From: JBBPYR01 sp038199755
GTDB lineage: Bacteria > Chloroflexota > Ktedonobacteria > Ktedonobacterales > Ktedonobacteraceae
Assembly: GCA_038199755.1 (NCBI GenBank)
Contig: JBBPYR010000228.1
Coordinates: 1-8,278 of the forward strand
Direction of reading: 5' to 3'
DNA: 8,278 nucleotides
Shown here piece after piece: positions 1 through 6,473 of this stretch. The notes beneath the pieces were generated by a model. It saw only the letters and a list, made by a program, of their open reading frames with translations, searched no databases and was not told the origin of the DNA. The translations under genes and the position numbers were made by a program. Numbering within the stretch: the stretch's first letter is position 1; each line of letters starts with the position of its first letter.

Positions 1-461
1 ACCAGCCCGACGGTAAGGTGGCGTTTCTCGTCGTGTTCAACACAGAGACGCCCGTAGCCGGTGACGAGAAACATTACCTCATGGGCAGCTTGTGTTTCAC
101 GATACAGCAATTTTCCGCGTGCTAGCACTACCCGTGTGGTGAGTAGTTTGAGTCCTGTGGGCAGAATAATCCCAACCTGCAAAAGTTCGCTTGGCAAGGT
201 ATGCATGCGTTTAAGCAGATCGGTACACAATTGGAGTATTGGCGCGCAGAGATGCCCCAACACGAGACTGAGGCAGAGCACCATGCTCACCTTGGTGGTA
301 GATTCGTGGCGATAATAGAAGTGGCGCAGTTGCCAGGGAACCAGACGGTCCCGTGTGTGAAGAATGTGCAGACGGTGAGGACCCAACCACGAGAGGTGCG
401 GTTGGGGCATGCTATCAAGGCTATTTTCGTTCAGCACGGATAGAGTATGCATTGTACACAT
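1..461 (-). CDS. Partial protein with cyclic-nucleotide-binding-like domain (5' part of gene)
   Basis: Reading the - strand, one frame is open from about position 525 down to the left edge, so the gene continues outside the window. From the ATG at 459-461 it gives about 153 residues; another in-frame ATG is at 450-452, and I see no strong Shine-Dalgarno to decide between them. The end of the visible part reads VVLARGKLLYRETQ, then EVMFLVTGYGRL and VEHDEKRHLTVGL. This matches the start of the cNMP-binding (Crp/Fnr, cAMP-binding) beta-barrel, where a 'G-x-x-L-x-x-E' strand is followed by 'xxFLVxGxxRL'. About 110 residues precede this domain, including a hydrophobic stretch (VSMVLCLSLVLGHLCAPILQL) that could be a membrane helix or a buried helix. 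That is longer than the lead-in of a plain Crp protein. Any DNA-binding domain would lie beyond the edge. The domain call rests on motif resemblance only. The gene is divergent from the pyrimidine operon. Confidence 0.6.
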   Translation of the reverse strand, partial: MCTMHTLSVLNENSLDSMPQPHLSWLGPHRLHILHTRDRLVPWQLRHFYYRHESTTKVSMVLCLSLVLGHLCAPILQLCTDLLKRMHTLPSELLQVGIILPTGLKLLTTRVVLARGKLLYRETQAAHEVMFLVTGYGRLCVEHDEKRHLTVGL

Positions 462-497
462 CTCGTCATGATAAAAAATATGTAACTTTCCTCTTCT

Positions 498-527
498 ATT
501 GTATGGTATCGGTGGGCTGTTTGTCTA
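498..527 (-). promoter_or_regulatory. Candidate promoter for the divergent gene
   Basis: On the - strand, TAGACA (522-527) and TACAAT (498-503) each match the sigma-70 boxes at five of six positions and are separated by 18 bases. They lie about 40 bases upstream of the ATG at 461. The -35 box overlaps the left copy of the CTATC-N6-GATA repeat, so a protein bound there could control this promoter. This is motif evidence only. Confidence 0.35.
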
Positions 528-540
528 TCGTTGCGGATAA
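525..540 (+). repeat. CTATC-N6-GATA dyad, copy 1
   Basis: The sequence CTATCGTTGCGGATA recurs with one mismatch at 728-742. Each copy is a short inverted repeat, CTATC-N6-GATAA here and CTATC-N6-GATAG in the second copy, as expected of a small operator. This copy overlaps the -35 box of the divergent promoter candidate and lies about 43 bases upstream of the -35 box of the strong rightward promoter. No specific regulator is recognised. Confidence 0.35.
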
Positions 541-582
541 AAGTATAGGTGCTATTCCCATCATTTTGCGGTCCTACAAACC

Positions 583-611
583 TTGACAAGTGTGGAAACT
601 GAAGGTATAAT
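583..611 (+). promoter_or_regulatory. Consensus sigma-70 promoter for the pyr leader
   Basis: TTGACA at 583-588 and TATAAT at 606-611 are both perfect consensus hexamers with the ideal 17-base spacer. Transcription should start near A618. The promoter faces the pyrimidine operon but lies nearly 500 bases upstream of pyrB, leaving a 5' leader of about 470 bases. A promoter this close to consensus should be strong, which makes control after initiation, by the terminator at 814-853, plausible. Confidence 0.8.
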
Positions 612-727
612 TGCAGCAATTTGAAATATGTTTCCCATGCGTTTCAGGCTGCCTGCAAACTTTTGCTGCCTGAGAAGCACATGTAAAGAAGAGGTCTGGC
701 ATCATTATGGATTGTACAGGATGGACA

Positions 728-743
728 CTATCGTTACGGATAG
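728..743 (+). repeat. CTATC-N6-GATAG dyad, copy 2
   Basis: This is the second copy of the motif at 525-540, identical at 14 of 15 positions and 203 bases downstream. Here the inverted repeat is complete (CTATC-N6-GATAG). It lies about 110 bases inside the predicted leader transcript, so it could act as a DNA operator or as a small RNA hairpin. Confidence 0.35.
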
Positions 744-813
744 CAAAAAGAAAAGTGTCTTTTCTTACTCATCTCGTAGATGGGCCAGGGGCCGTTTTTC
801 AAAAGCATCTTTC

Positions 814-853
814 TTCCTCATCCCACTGATTCAGGGGTGAGGAATTTTTTTTT
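814..853 (+). terminator. Rho-independent terminator / putative attenuator upstream of pyrB
   Basis: The 5' arm 814-824 (TTCCTCATCCC) pairs with 834-844 (GGGGTGAGGAA) over 11 continuous pairs with a single T-G wobble. The loop is 9 bases, and nine T's follow at 845-853. This is a textbook intrinsic terminator. It lies after the consensus promoter and before pyrB, so it would either end a small RNA of about 236 bases or act as an attenuator for the operon. The segment 779-784 could pair with 817-822 in the 5' arm as a weak alternative, but that pairing is far less stable than the terminator. Confidence 0.85.
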
Positions 854-935
854 GACCTAAACAAAGTGTCATGAATTTGCATCCGGGTCTCCATAAGGAA
901 CTGATAATGTGTCGGTTCTGACCCTCGCGCAGCTA

Positions 936-963
936 CTCAAAAATGGCTATACTCATTTTTGAG
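936..963 (+). repeat. Perfect 10-bp inverted repeat before pyrB
   Basis: CTCAAAAATG (936-945) is the exact reverse complement of CATTTTTGAG (954-963), with an 8-base loop. Farther-out bases (933-939 with 965-971, CTACTCA/TGAGTAG) give an alternative, longer bulged stem. No T-run follows the 3' arm, so it is not an ordinary terminator. It could be an operator or an mRNA leader hairpin. Confidence 0.5.
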
Positions 964-1022
964 GTGAGTAGAGAGAAATGGATGACCTATCAACATGTTG
1001 TTCTCATTTTTACCACTGTTGT

Positions 1023-1049
1023 TTGACCTGGATACTTCATGCCTATAAA
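1023..1049 (+). promoter_or_regulatory. Possible second, proximal pyrB promoter
   Basis: TTGACC (1023-1028, five of six consensus) is followed 15 bases later by TATAAA (1044-1049, five of six). The spacing is shorter than ideal. If active, it would start transcription about 35 bases before the pyrB ATG and bypass the upstream terminator. It is much weaker on paper than the promoter at 583-611. Confidence 0.3.
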
Positions 1050-1089
1050 TGTGTAGGTGTGCAAGGGAAAAGCTTGAGAGGAGAGCGGA

Positions 1090-2079
1090 ATGAGCCAAAT
1101 TTTGTACCAAACGTATGCTGACATAGATACCATACAAGGAAATTTTACGGGCAAAGACATTGTCTCTATCGACCAAGTGGGTGTGGAGGACCTGAAGCAG
1201 CTTTTCCAGGTGGCGCGATGTATGAAACAACAGGTGCTTCATCACGAGCCGTCAACCTTGCTGGCTGGATATGTGGTCTCGCTGCTCTTCTTTGAGCCAT
1301 CGAGCAGGACGTTCGGCTCCTTTGCCTCGGCGGTCAAGCGGCTCGGTGGGCAGACGATTGATATTCAAAATCCCGAAACCGTGACCTCTACTCGTAAGGG
1401 CGAGACATTTGAAGATACCATTCGCACCTTCGAGGCATATTCGGACGCGATTGTGTTGCGTCATCCAATGGCGGGTGCGGCACGCATAGCGGCGGCGACC
1501 AGCACCATTCCGATTATCAACGCGGGCGATGGCAACAATGAGCACCCCACACAGACATTCCTTGACCTGTTTACGTTGTATGAAAACTTCGGCAGGCTGG
1601 AAAACCTGACGGGCTTGCTCGTGGGCGACCTGCTGAATAGCCGCACGATTCATTCGCTCTTGCGTGGTCTCTCGCTCTTCGAAAACAATACCGTCTATCT
1701 TTTGTCGCCACGCCAGTTGCAGTTGAGCCGCGACGATTATGTCTACTTTCGAGGGCGCGGCTTGAACATCATTGAGATCAGTAGCGAGCGCGAAATTCCC
1801 CAGCATTGCGATTTCTGGTACTGGACGCGCATTCAGAAAGAGCGGCTGGCCTCGCTTGAAGTATATCAGGAGATCGCGCAGAGCACCTTTGTGGTGACGC
1901 CACAACTGCTCCGTGATTATGCGCGCCGCGACATGATCTTAATGGACCCATTGCCACGAGTTGGCACGATAGACCCTGCGGTAGATAATGATGAACGTGC
2001 GGTATACCTCAAGGCACAGATCAGAAATGGCCTTTATGTGCGGATGGCTCTGCTGGCACTGCTGATGGGGAAAATGTAG
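1090..2079 (+). CDS. pyrB: Aspartate carbamoyltransferase catalytic chain
   Basis: It catalyses carbamoyl phosphate + L-aspartate to N-carbamoyl-L-aspartate in the cytoplasm, the committed pyrimidine step. The 329-residue length is normal for a catalytic chain. Visible active-site elements are: the carbamoyl-phosphate loop FFEPSSRTFGSF (68-78, with S71, S72, R73, T74); KGE with K103; LRHP with R124; EHPTQ with H152 and Q155; SRT with R185; TRIQKER with R247 for aspartate; and the PLP loop at 287-289. Three positions depart from the usual pattern: SSRTF instead of STRTR, GDLLNSR (179-185) instead of GDLK-Y/H-GR, and DPLPR (286-290) instead of HPLPR. The residues that define aspartate binding remain, so another transcarbamoylase is unlikely. 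AGGAG at 1079-1083, 6 bases before the ATG, supports this start. No pyrI regulatory chain is adjacent. Confidence 0.95.
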   Translation: MSQILYQTYADIDTIQGNFTGKDIVSIDQVGVEDLKQLFQVARCMKQQVLHHEPSTLLAGYVVSLLFFEPSSRTFGSFASAVKRLGGQTIDIQNPETVTSTRKGETFEDTIRTFEAYSDAIVLRHPMAGAARIAAATSTIPIINAGDGNNEHPTQTFLDLFTLYENFGRLENLTGLLVGDLLNSRTIHSLLRGLSLFENNTVYLLSPRQLQLSRDDYVYFRGRGLNIIEISSEREIPQHCDFWYWTRIQKERLASLEVYQEIAQSTFVVTPQLLRDYARRDMILMDPLPRVGTIDPAVDNDERAVYLKAQIRNGLYVRMALLALLMGKM

Positions 2080-2099
2080 AAAGAAGAAAAGGGACGATA

Positions 2100-3227
2100 A
2101 TGCAACAGATAGTAATAGAAAACGATGTGATGCTTGAGACGCTGTACCATGAGGCACTGGAAGCGATACGACAGCCAACGCAAGGAGCGTTGGTGCTAGA
2201 AGATGGAACGCGCTTTGAGGGCATGTCCTTTGGTTATGAGGGTCCGATAGCAGGCGAGGTGGTGTTCTGCACCGGCATGGTGGGCTATCCAGAGGCGATA
2301 ACCGATGCCTCATTCGCGGGCCAGATACTGACGATGACCTATCCGATTATTGGCAACTATGGTGTACCTGAGCAAAGCGCGTGGGAAAGTGATAAAATTC
2401 ATATAGCAGGCTTGATTGTCTCTGCCTACGTGGATACGCCTTCCCACACACAAAGCGTGATGAATCTGGGGACATGGCTACGACGTGAAGGTATCCCCGC
2501 GCTCGAAATCAAAGATACACGCGCACTGACGCGCCATATTCGCACGCACGGGGTGATGCTGGGTAAGATTGTATTTGACTCTGACATCCCCTTCTCCGAT
2601 CCGAACTCAGAAAATCTGGTGGCACGCGTTTCGTCCAAAGAGGTACAGCAGGTGGGAACGGGCGACACGACGATTGTGCTGCTCGATTGTGGCGCGAAAC
2701 GCAATATTGCGCAATCACTTGTCGCAAGTGGTGCCCGCGTGATTACCGTTCCCTGGGATTATGACCTGTTTGCCGCGAGCAATATCCTACAGTTCGATGG
2801 CATCATGATCTCGAATGGTCCGGGCAATCCGCAGATGGCGGAGCAGACAATACAGACAATTCGCACGGCCTTAGCGCGCAACATACCGACTATGGGCATC
2901 TGTCTGGGTCATCAACTGCTCGCGCTAGCTGCTGGTGGCGAAACATATAAACTCAAATTTGGGCATCGTAGCCAGAATCAACCTTGCTTGCTGCAAGGTA
3001 CAATGCGGTGTTATATCACAACACAGAATCATGGTTTCGCGGTTGGCAAGCTGCCACCGGAGTTCGTACCCTGGTTTGTCAACGCAAACGACGGTAGTAA
3101 CGAAGGGATGCGCCACCCAGAACGGCCCTTCTTCTCAGTGCAGTTCCACCCCGAAGCCACGCCTGGGCCAATGGACACTGACTGGATTTTTGATACCTTC
3201 CTGGAGAGGGTACGAGGAAGAGGCTAA
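2100..3227 (+). CDS. carA: Carbamoyl-phosphate synthase small (glutaminase) subunit
   Basis: It hydrolyses glutamine and passes ammonia to CarB. The N-terminal CPSase small-chain domain starts near residue 29 (ALVLEDGTRFEG; FCTGMVGYPEAITD; TYPIIGNYGVP). The class I glutamine amidotransferase domain spans about 190-370, with the nucleophile elbow GICLGHQ (C268), QNHGFAV (310-315) and FHPE (H350, E352), so the triad C268-H350-E352 is complete. Phrases such as NQPCLL, NANDGSNEG and FFSVQFHPE resemble the CAD/Bacteroidetes type. The 375-residue form carries about 28 extra N-terminal residues compared with usual CarA proteins. The upstream start has only a modest GGGA at 2091-2094. AAGGAG at 2182-2187 lies 5 bases before an in-frame GTG (2193), an alternative start that would remove the extension but also clip the first strand. 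The gene begins 20 bases after pyrB. Confidence 0.96.
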   Translation: MQQIVIENDVMLETLYHEALEAIRQPTQGALVLEDGTRFEGMSFGYEGPIAGEVVFCTGMVGYPEAITDASFAGQILTMTYPIIGNYGVPEQSAWESDKIHIAGLIVSAYVDTPSHTQSVMNLGTWLRREGIPALEIKDTRALTRHIRTHGVMLGKIVFDSDIPFSDPNSENLVARVSSKEVQQVGTGDTTIVLLDCGAKRNIAQSLVASGARVITVPWDYDLFAASNILQFDGIMISNGPGNPQMAEQTIQTIRTALARNIPTMGICLGHQLLALAAGGETYKLKFGHRSQNQPCLLQGTMRCYITTQNHGFAVGKLPPEFVPWFVNANDGSNEGMRHPERPFFSVQFHPEATPGPMDTDWIFDTFLERVRGRG

Positions 3228-3232
3228 CAAAC

Positions 3233-6200
3233 GTGAATACATTACGCAAAGTGCTGGTGCTCGGTGCTGGTGCTTTGAAAATTGGGCAGGCCGGAGAGTT
3301 CGACTACTCCGGCTCACAAGCCCTAAAAGCACTGCATGAAGAAGGTATTAGTACCGTTCTTGTCAACCCCAATATCGCTACTATTCAGACCTCGAAGCTG
3401 CTGGCCGATCAGGTCTACTTTTTGCCGGTCACGGCCTTTTTTGTGGAAAAGATTATTGAAAAAGAGCGACCAGACGGTATTCTCCTCTCGTTCGGTGGGC
3501 AGACAGCCCTCAATTGTGGCATTGAACTGTTTCAACAGGGCATCTTAGAAAAATATAACGTACAGGTATTGGGCACCCCCATTTCCGCGATTATCCTCAC
3601 AGAGGATCGGCAGGAGTTCGCGGAACATCTGCATGGTATTCATATTCCCACTCCACAGAGCCGCAGCGCGGAAACGCTGGAGGACGCACTCACGATTGGC
3701 GAGGAGATCGGCTTTCCATTGATGGTGCGTGCTGGCTATGCGCTTGGTGGTCAGGGGTCGGGCATCGCCAAAGATCGGCAAGCGTTGGAGCAGATTGTGC
3801 AGGGGGCACTGGCCTTCGCGCCACAGGTGCTGATAGAGCAGTATCTCCACCACTTTAAAGAGGTTGAATACGAGGTGGTGCGTGATCGCTATGACAACTG
3901 CATCACCGTTTGTAACATGGAGAACATGGACCCGCTGGGCATCCATACAGGCGAATCCGTGGTGCTTGCCCCCAGCCAGACGCTGACCAATAGCGAGTAT
4001 CATACCCTGCGCTCAGCATCCATCACGATCGTGAGGAGCCTGGGCATTGTAGGGGAGTGCAATGTGCAGTTCGCACTGGACCCACGCACATCCTCGTACT
4101 ATGTCATCGAGGTCAATGCACGCCTTTCGCGCAGCTCGGCTCTGGCAAGTAAGGCTACCGGCTATCCGCTGGCCTATGTCGCGGCGAAATTGGCCCTCGG
4201 CTATGGCTTGACTGAGATAACCAACAGGGTGACGGGTGTGACGCAGGCGTGTTTTGAGCCGAGCTTGGATTATCTGGTGGTCAAAATTCCCCGTTGGGAT
4301 CTGGAAAAGTTCAAGGGCGTCGAGGACACGATTGGCACGGGCATGAAGTCGGTCGGCGAGGTGATGGGCATTGGGCGCACCTTTGAAGAGGCCTTCCAGA
4401 AGGCGATTCGCATGCTCGACCTGGAGTTCGAGGGTGCCACCTCGGAAAAGGTCTTTGCCAGCTTTGAAACGGCGGCGGACGCTATCACCGAGCACCTCTA
4501 TCGCCCCACGCCCAAGCGCATGTTTGCCCTCGCGCTAGCTATGCGCAATGGTATCAGCGTCGAGAAGATCGCCGATATCACAGGCATTGATCTCTGGTTC
4601 CTCAAGCGCATCAGGCACATCGTAGACATGGAACGCGCACTAGAGACCGATCAGGACCTGTCGGTTCCGCGCCTGTTAGCCCTCAAGCAAAATGGCATCT
4701 CAGACAAGCGTATTGGCGAACTGGTGGAAAAGACAGGTTTGGAGATACGTGCATTACGCAAACAACTAGCCGTGACGCCGTCGGTCTTTCAGATTGACAC
4801 CTTGGCAGCTGAGTTCCCTTCCGATACCAACTATCTCTACATGACCTATAATGGCGATCATGACGATGTGGAGCCGTTGCAGGACGCGGGCATTGTAATT
4901 CTGGGGTCGGGACCCTACCGCATCGGATCCTCTGTCGAGTTCGACTGGACCAGCGTGAGCACGGTTGAGGCGATCAGGAAGTATGCCAAACGCTCTATCG
5001 TGGTGAACTGCAATCCCGAAACGGTCTCAACCGACTATGATACCTCAGACCGCCTCTACTTTGAGGAATTGACCTTTGAACGTATCGCTGACATCTGTGA
5101 ATTTGAGTCGCCCTATGGGGTCATCGTCTCTGTCGGTGGGCAGACGCCCAATAATCGCGCCAAGGCTTTGCAACGCTATGGCTTCCGCTTGTTGGGAACC
5201 GAGGCCAAGAATATTGACCGCGCGGAAGATCGTAACAAGTTTTCGCACCTGCTGGACACGCTGGGTATTCGCCAACCCGAATGGAACAGTTTTGTCAACC
5301 TGGATGAACTGACAAGCTTTGCCGAACGTGTGGGCTACCCTGTACTGGTGCGCCCATCCTATGTGCTCTCCGGTAGCGCGATGAAGGTGTGCCACACGCA
5401 AGAGGAACTGGTGCGCTATACGAGAGAGGCCGCTGCGGTTTCGCCAGATCATCCCGTTACCGTCTCGAAGTTCTTTGAGAAGGTGAAGGAGATCGAGATG
5501 GACGCGGTAGCGCAGCGCGGCGAGATCAAAGCCTTTGTCATCTCGGAACACATCGAGAACGCGGGCGTGCATTCTGGCGATGCTACCATTGTGCTGCCTC
5601 CACAGGATATCAACGCGGAGACGCAGCAGAAGATAGAGGTGGTCGGGCGTGCCATCGCACAGGCATTGGAGATTACTGGCCCGTTTAACATGCAGTTGCT
5701 GGCAAAAGACAATGAGGTATATGTCATTGAGGTCAACCTGCGTGCGTCACGGACCTTCCCCTTCATCTCGAAGGTGACGGGCATCAACTTCATGGAACTC
5801 TTCGTTGACACGCTGTTCCTGGAAAATGTGCCATCCATTGCAATGCCAAAGCTGAACTTCACCGCTGTCAAAGCACCCCAGTTCTCATTCTCGCGCCTGA
5901 CCGGAGCTGATCCAGTATTAGGTGTGGAGATGGCCTCAACCGGAGAGGTCGCCTGCTTTGGCGAAGATCTGGAGGAGGCGTATCTCAAGGCTATCATTGC
6001 TACAGGTGGTAGTGTGCCGAAAAAGGGCGTTTTCATTAGTCTGGGCGGTGACGATAAGAAGGAAAGTTTTCTGGAGAGCGCGCAACTGTTGCAGCGCTTG
6101 AAAATCCCGTTGTACGCGACGGAAAAAACGTGCGAGTTCTTGCAAAAGCACGGCGTGGCGGCAACCATGCTCTACAAAATCCATGAAAACCGCTCGCCTA

Positions 6201-6424
6201 ACGTCCTGACCTACTTCCGCGACAACAAGATTGATCTTGCCATCAACATCGTAGATAGATACATTAAAAAGGAGCTTGACGACGATTACGCCATGCGTCG
6301 TTTCGCGATTGATCACAACGTTCCTTTGTTTACGAAGCTCAAACAGGCGCGCCTGTTCATCAAGGCGATCACGGAGAAAGATCTGGCGACCATCCCCATC
6401 AAAGCATGGAGCGAGTATGCATAG
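3233..6424 (+). CDS. carB: Carbamoyl-phosphate synthase large subunit
   Basis: It makes carbamoyl phosphate from bicarbonate, CarA-derived ammonia and two ATP. The 1063 residues show the full architecture. The first ATP-grasp half is about 5-400 (GAGALKIGQAGEFDYSGSQA at 11-30; VRAGYALGGQGSG; VIEVNARLSRSSALASKATG). An oligomerisation linker spans about 420-540. The second ATP-grasp half is about 550-930 (GSGPYRIGSSVEFDW at 558-572; VRPSYVLSG; VIEVNLRASRTFPFISKVTG). The C-terminal MGS-like allosteric domain is about 932-1063. EVNAR in place of E. coli EMNPR, YRIGSSVEFDW and KIPRWDLEKF are CAD/Bacteroidetes-like. The MGS domain is where pyrimidine nucleotides regulate this family. The start is GTG at 3233, 5 bases after the carA stop, with AGAGG at 3219-3223 inside the carA end; such close spacing suggests coupled translation of the two subunits. 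The stop codon lies inside the inverted repeat at 6420-6455. Confidence 0.97.
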   Translation: MNTLRKVLVLGAGALKIGQAGEFDYSGSQALKALHEEGISTVLVNPNIATIQTSKLLADQVYFLPVTAFFVEKIIEKERPDGILLSFGGQTALNCGIELFQQGILEKYNVQVLGTPISAIILTEDRQEFAEHLHGIHIPTPQSRSAETLEDALTIGEEIGFPLMVRAGYALGGQGSGIAKDRQALEQIVQGALAFAPQVLIEQYLHHFKEVEYEVVRDRYDNCITVCNMENMDPLGIHTGESVVLAPSQTLTNSEYHTLRSASITIVRSLGIVGECNVQFALDPRTSSYYVIEVNARLSRSSALASKATGYPLAYVAAKLALGYGLTEITNRVTGVTQACFEPSLDYLVVKIPRWDLEKFKGVEDTIGTGMKSVGEVMGIGRTFEEAFQKAIRMLDLEFEGATSEKVFASFETAADAITEHLYRPTPKRMFALALAMRNGISVEKIADITGIDLWFLKRIRHIVDMERALETDQDLSVPRLLALKQNGISDKRIGELVEKTGLEIRALRKQLAVTPSVFQIDTLAAEFPSDTNYLYMTYNGDHDDVEPLQDAGIVILGSGPYRIGSSVEFDWTSVSTVEAIRKYAKRSIVVNCNPETVSTDYDTSDRLYFEELTFERIADICEFESPYGVIVSVGGQTPNNRAKALQRYGFRLLGTEAKNIDRAEDRNKFSHLLDTLGIRQPEWNSFVNLDELTSFAERVGYPVLVRPSYVLSGSAMKVCHTQEELVRYTREAAAVSPDHPVTVSKFFEKVKEIEMDAVAQRGEIKAFVISEHIENAGVHSGDATIVLPPQDINAETQQKIEVVGRAIAQALEITGPFNMQLLAKDNEVYVIEVNLRASRTFPFISKVTGINFMELFVDTLFLENVPSIAMPKLNFTAVKAPQFSFSRLTGADPVLGVEMASTGEVACFGEDLEEAYLKAIIATGGSVPKKGVFISLGGDDKKESFLESAQLLQRLKIPLYATEKTCEFLQKHGVAATMLYKIHENRSPNVLTYFRDNKIDLAINIVDRYIKKELDDDYAMRRFAIDHNVPLFTKLKQARLFIKAITEKDLATIPIKAWSEYA

Positions 6425-6455
6425 ATATGAAATGCAAGAACATTTCATATCTATG
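6420..6455 (+). repeat. Perfect 15-bp inverted repeat between carB and pyrC
   Basis: CATAGATATGAAATG (6420-6434) and CATTTCATATCTATG (6441-6455) are exact reverse complements around a 6-base loop (CAAGAA). The carB stop codon TAG (6422-6424) is in the 5' arm, and the pyrC Shine-Dalgarno starts only a few bases after the 3' arm. There is no T-run, so it is not a classic terminator. As RNA it would be a stable hairpin that could protect the upstream mRNA end, block coupling between carB and pyrC, or modulate pyrC translation. As DNA it is also a possible operator. Confidence 0.8.
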
Positions 6456-6473
6456 TTAAAGGAGTAGAGTTAC

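Larger units (their letters stand above)
618..1089 (+). promoter_or_regulatory. Long structured 5' leader of the pyr operon
   Basis: This is the segment between the predicted transcription start and the pyrB start codon. Foldable elements, in order, are: a stem at 642-649/668-675 (8 pairs, one G-U) enclosing an asymmetric internal loop and a small inner hairpin (655-658/663-666); the CTATC/GATAG dyad at 728-743; a 7-bp hairpin 768-774/778-784 with one T-G pair; a GGCC/GGCC mini-hairpin (783-793) followed by five T's (795-799); the intrinsic terminator 814-853; and an inverted repeat at 936-963. An ATG-initiated frame of 70 codons (628-840) ends inside the terminator stem, but it has no visible ribosome binding site and its start is only about 10 bases after the predicted transcript start. 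I recognise no known riboswitch and no clear PyrR-binding motif. The stretch 854-1089 has no convincing gene. Confidence 0.5.

Noticed and set aside
61..586. Several overlapping short + strand open frames at the left end
   Set aside because: They overlap each other and are antisense to the longer - strand frame whose translation resembles a cNMP-binding domain; none resembles a known protein or has a good ribosome binding site.
446..718. Pair of TATGsATTGTACA direct repeats (446-458 and 706-718)
   Set aside because: They match at 12 of 13 positions, but one such pair in about 1 kb is not far from chance, and one copy lies within the divergent coding region.
628..840. 70-codon + strand frame in the leader as a normal protein gene
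   Set aside because: It lacks a ribosome binding site, starts only about 10 bases after the predicted transcription start, has no recognisable protein features and ends inside the terminator. Kept only as a possible coupling leader peptide.
618..1089. Known riboswitch or PyrR-binding leader
   Set aside because: I could not match the stem-loops to any riboswitch core or to the conserved PyrR-binding loop of Firmicutes.
937..1245. 102-codon - strand frame overlapping the pyrB start
   Set aside because: It is antisense to the clearly coding start of pyrB and includes the inverted repeat at 936-963; the translation shows no recognisable domain.
1252..1905. 217-codon - strand frame inside pyrB
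   Set aside because: It is a mirror frame of a strongly conserved gene; the translation shows no domain features and no promoter or ribosome binding site is evident.
5449..6168. 239-codon - strand frame inside carB
   Set aside because: It is antisense to the second ATP-grasp half and MGS domain of CarB; such long shadow frames arise from codon bias.
6420..6473. Intrinsic terminator after carB
   Set aside because: The hairpin is strong but no T-run follows, and pyrC continues directly with its own ribosome binding site.
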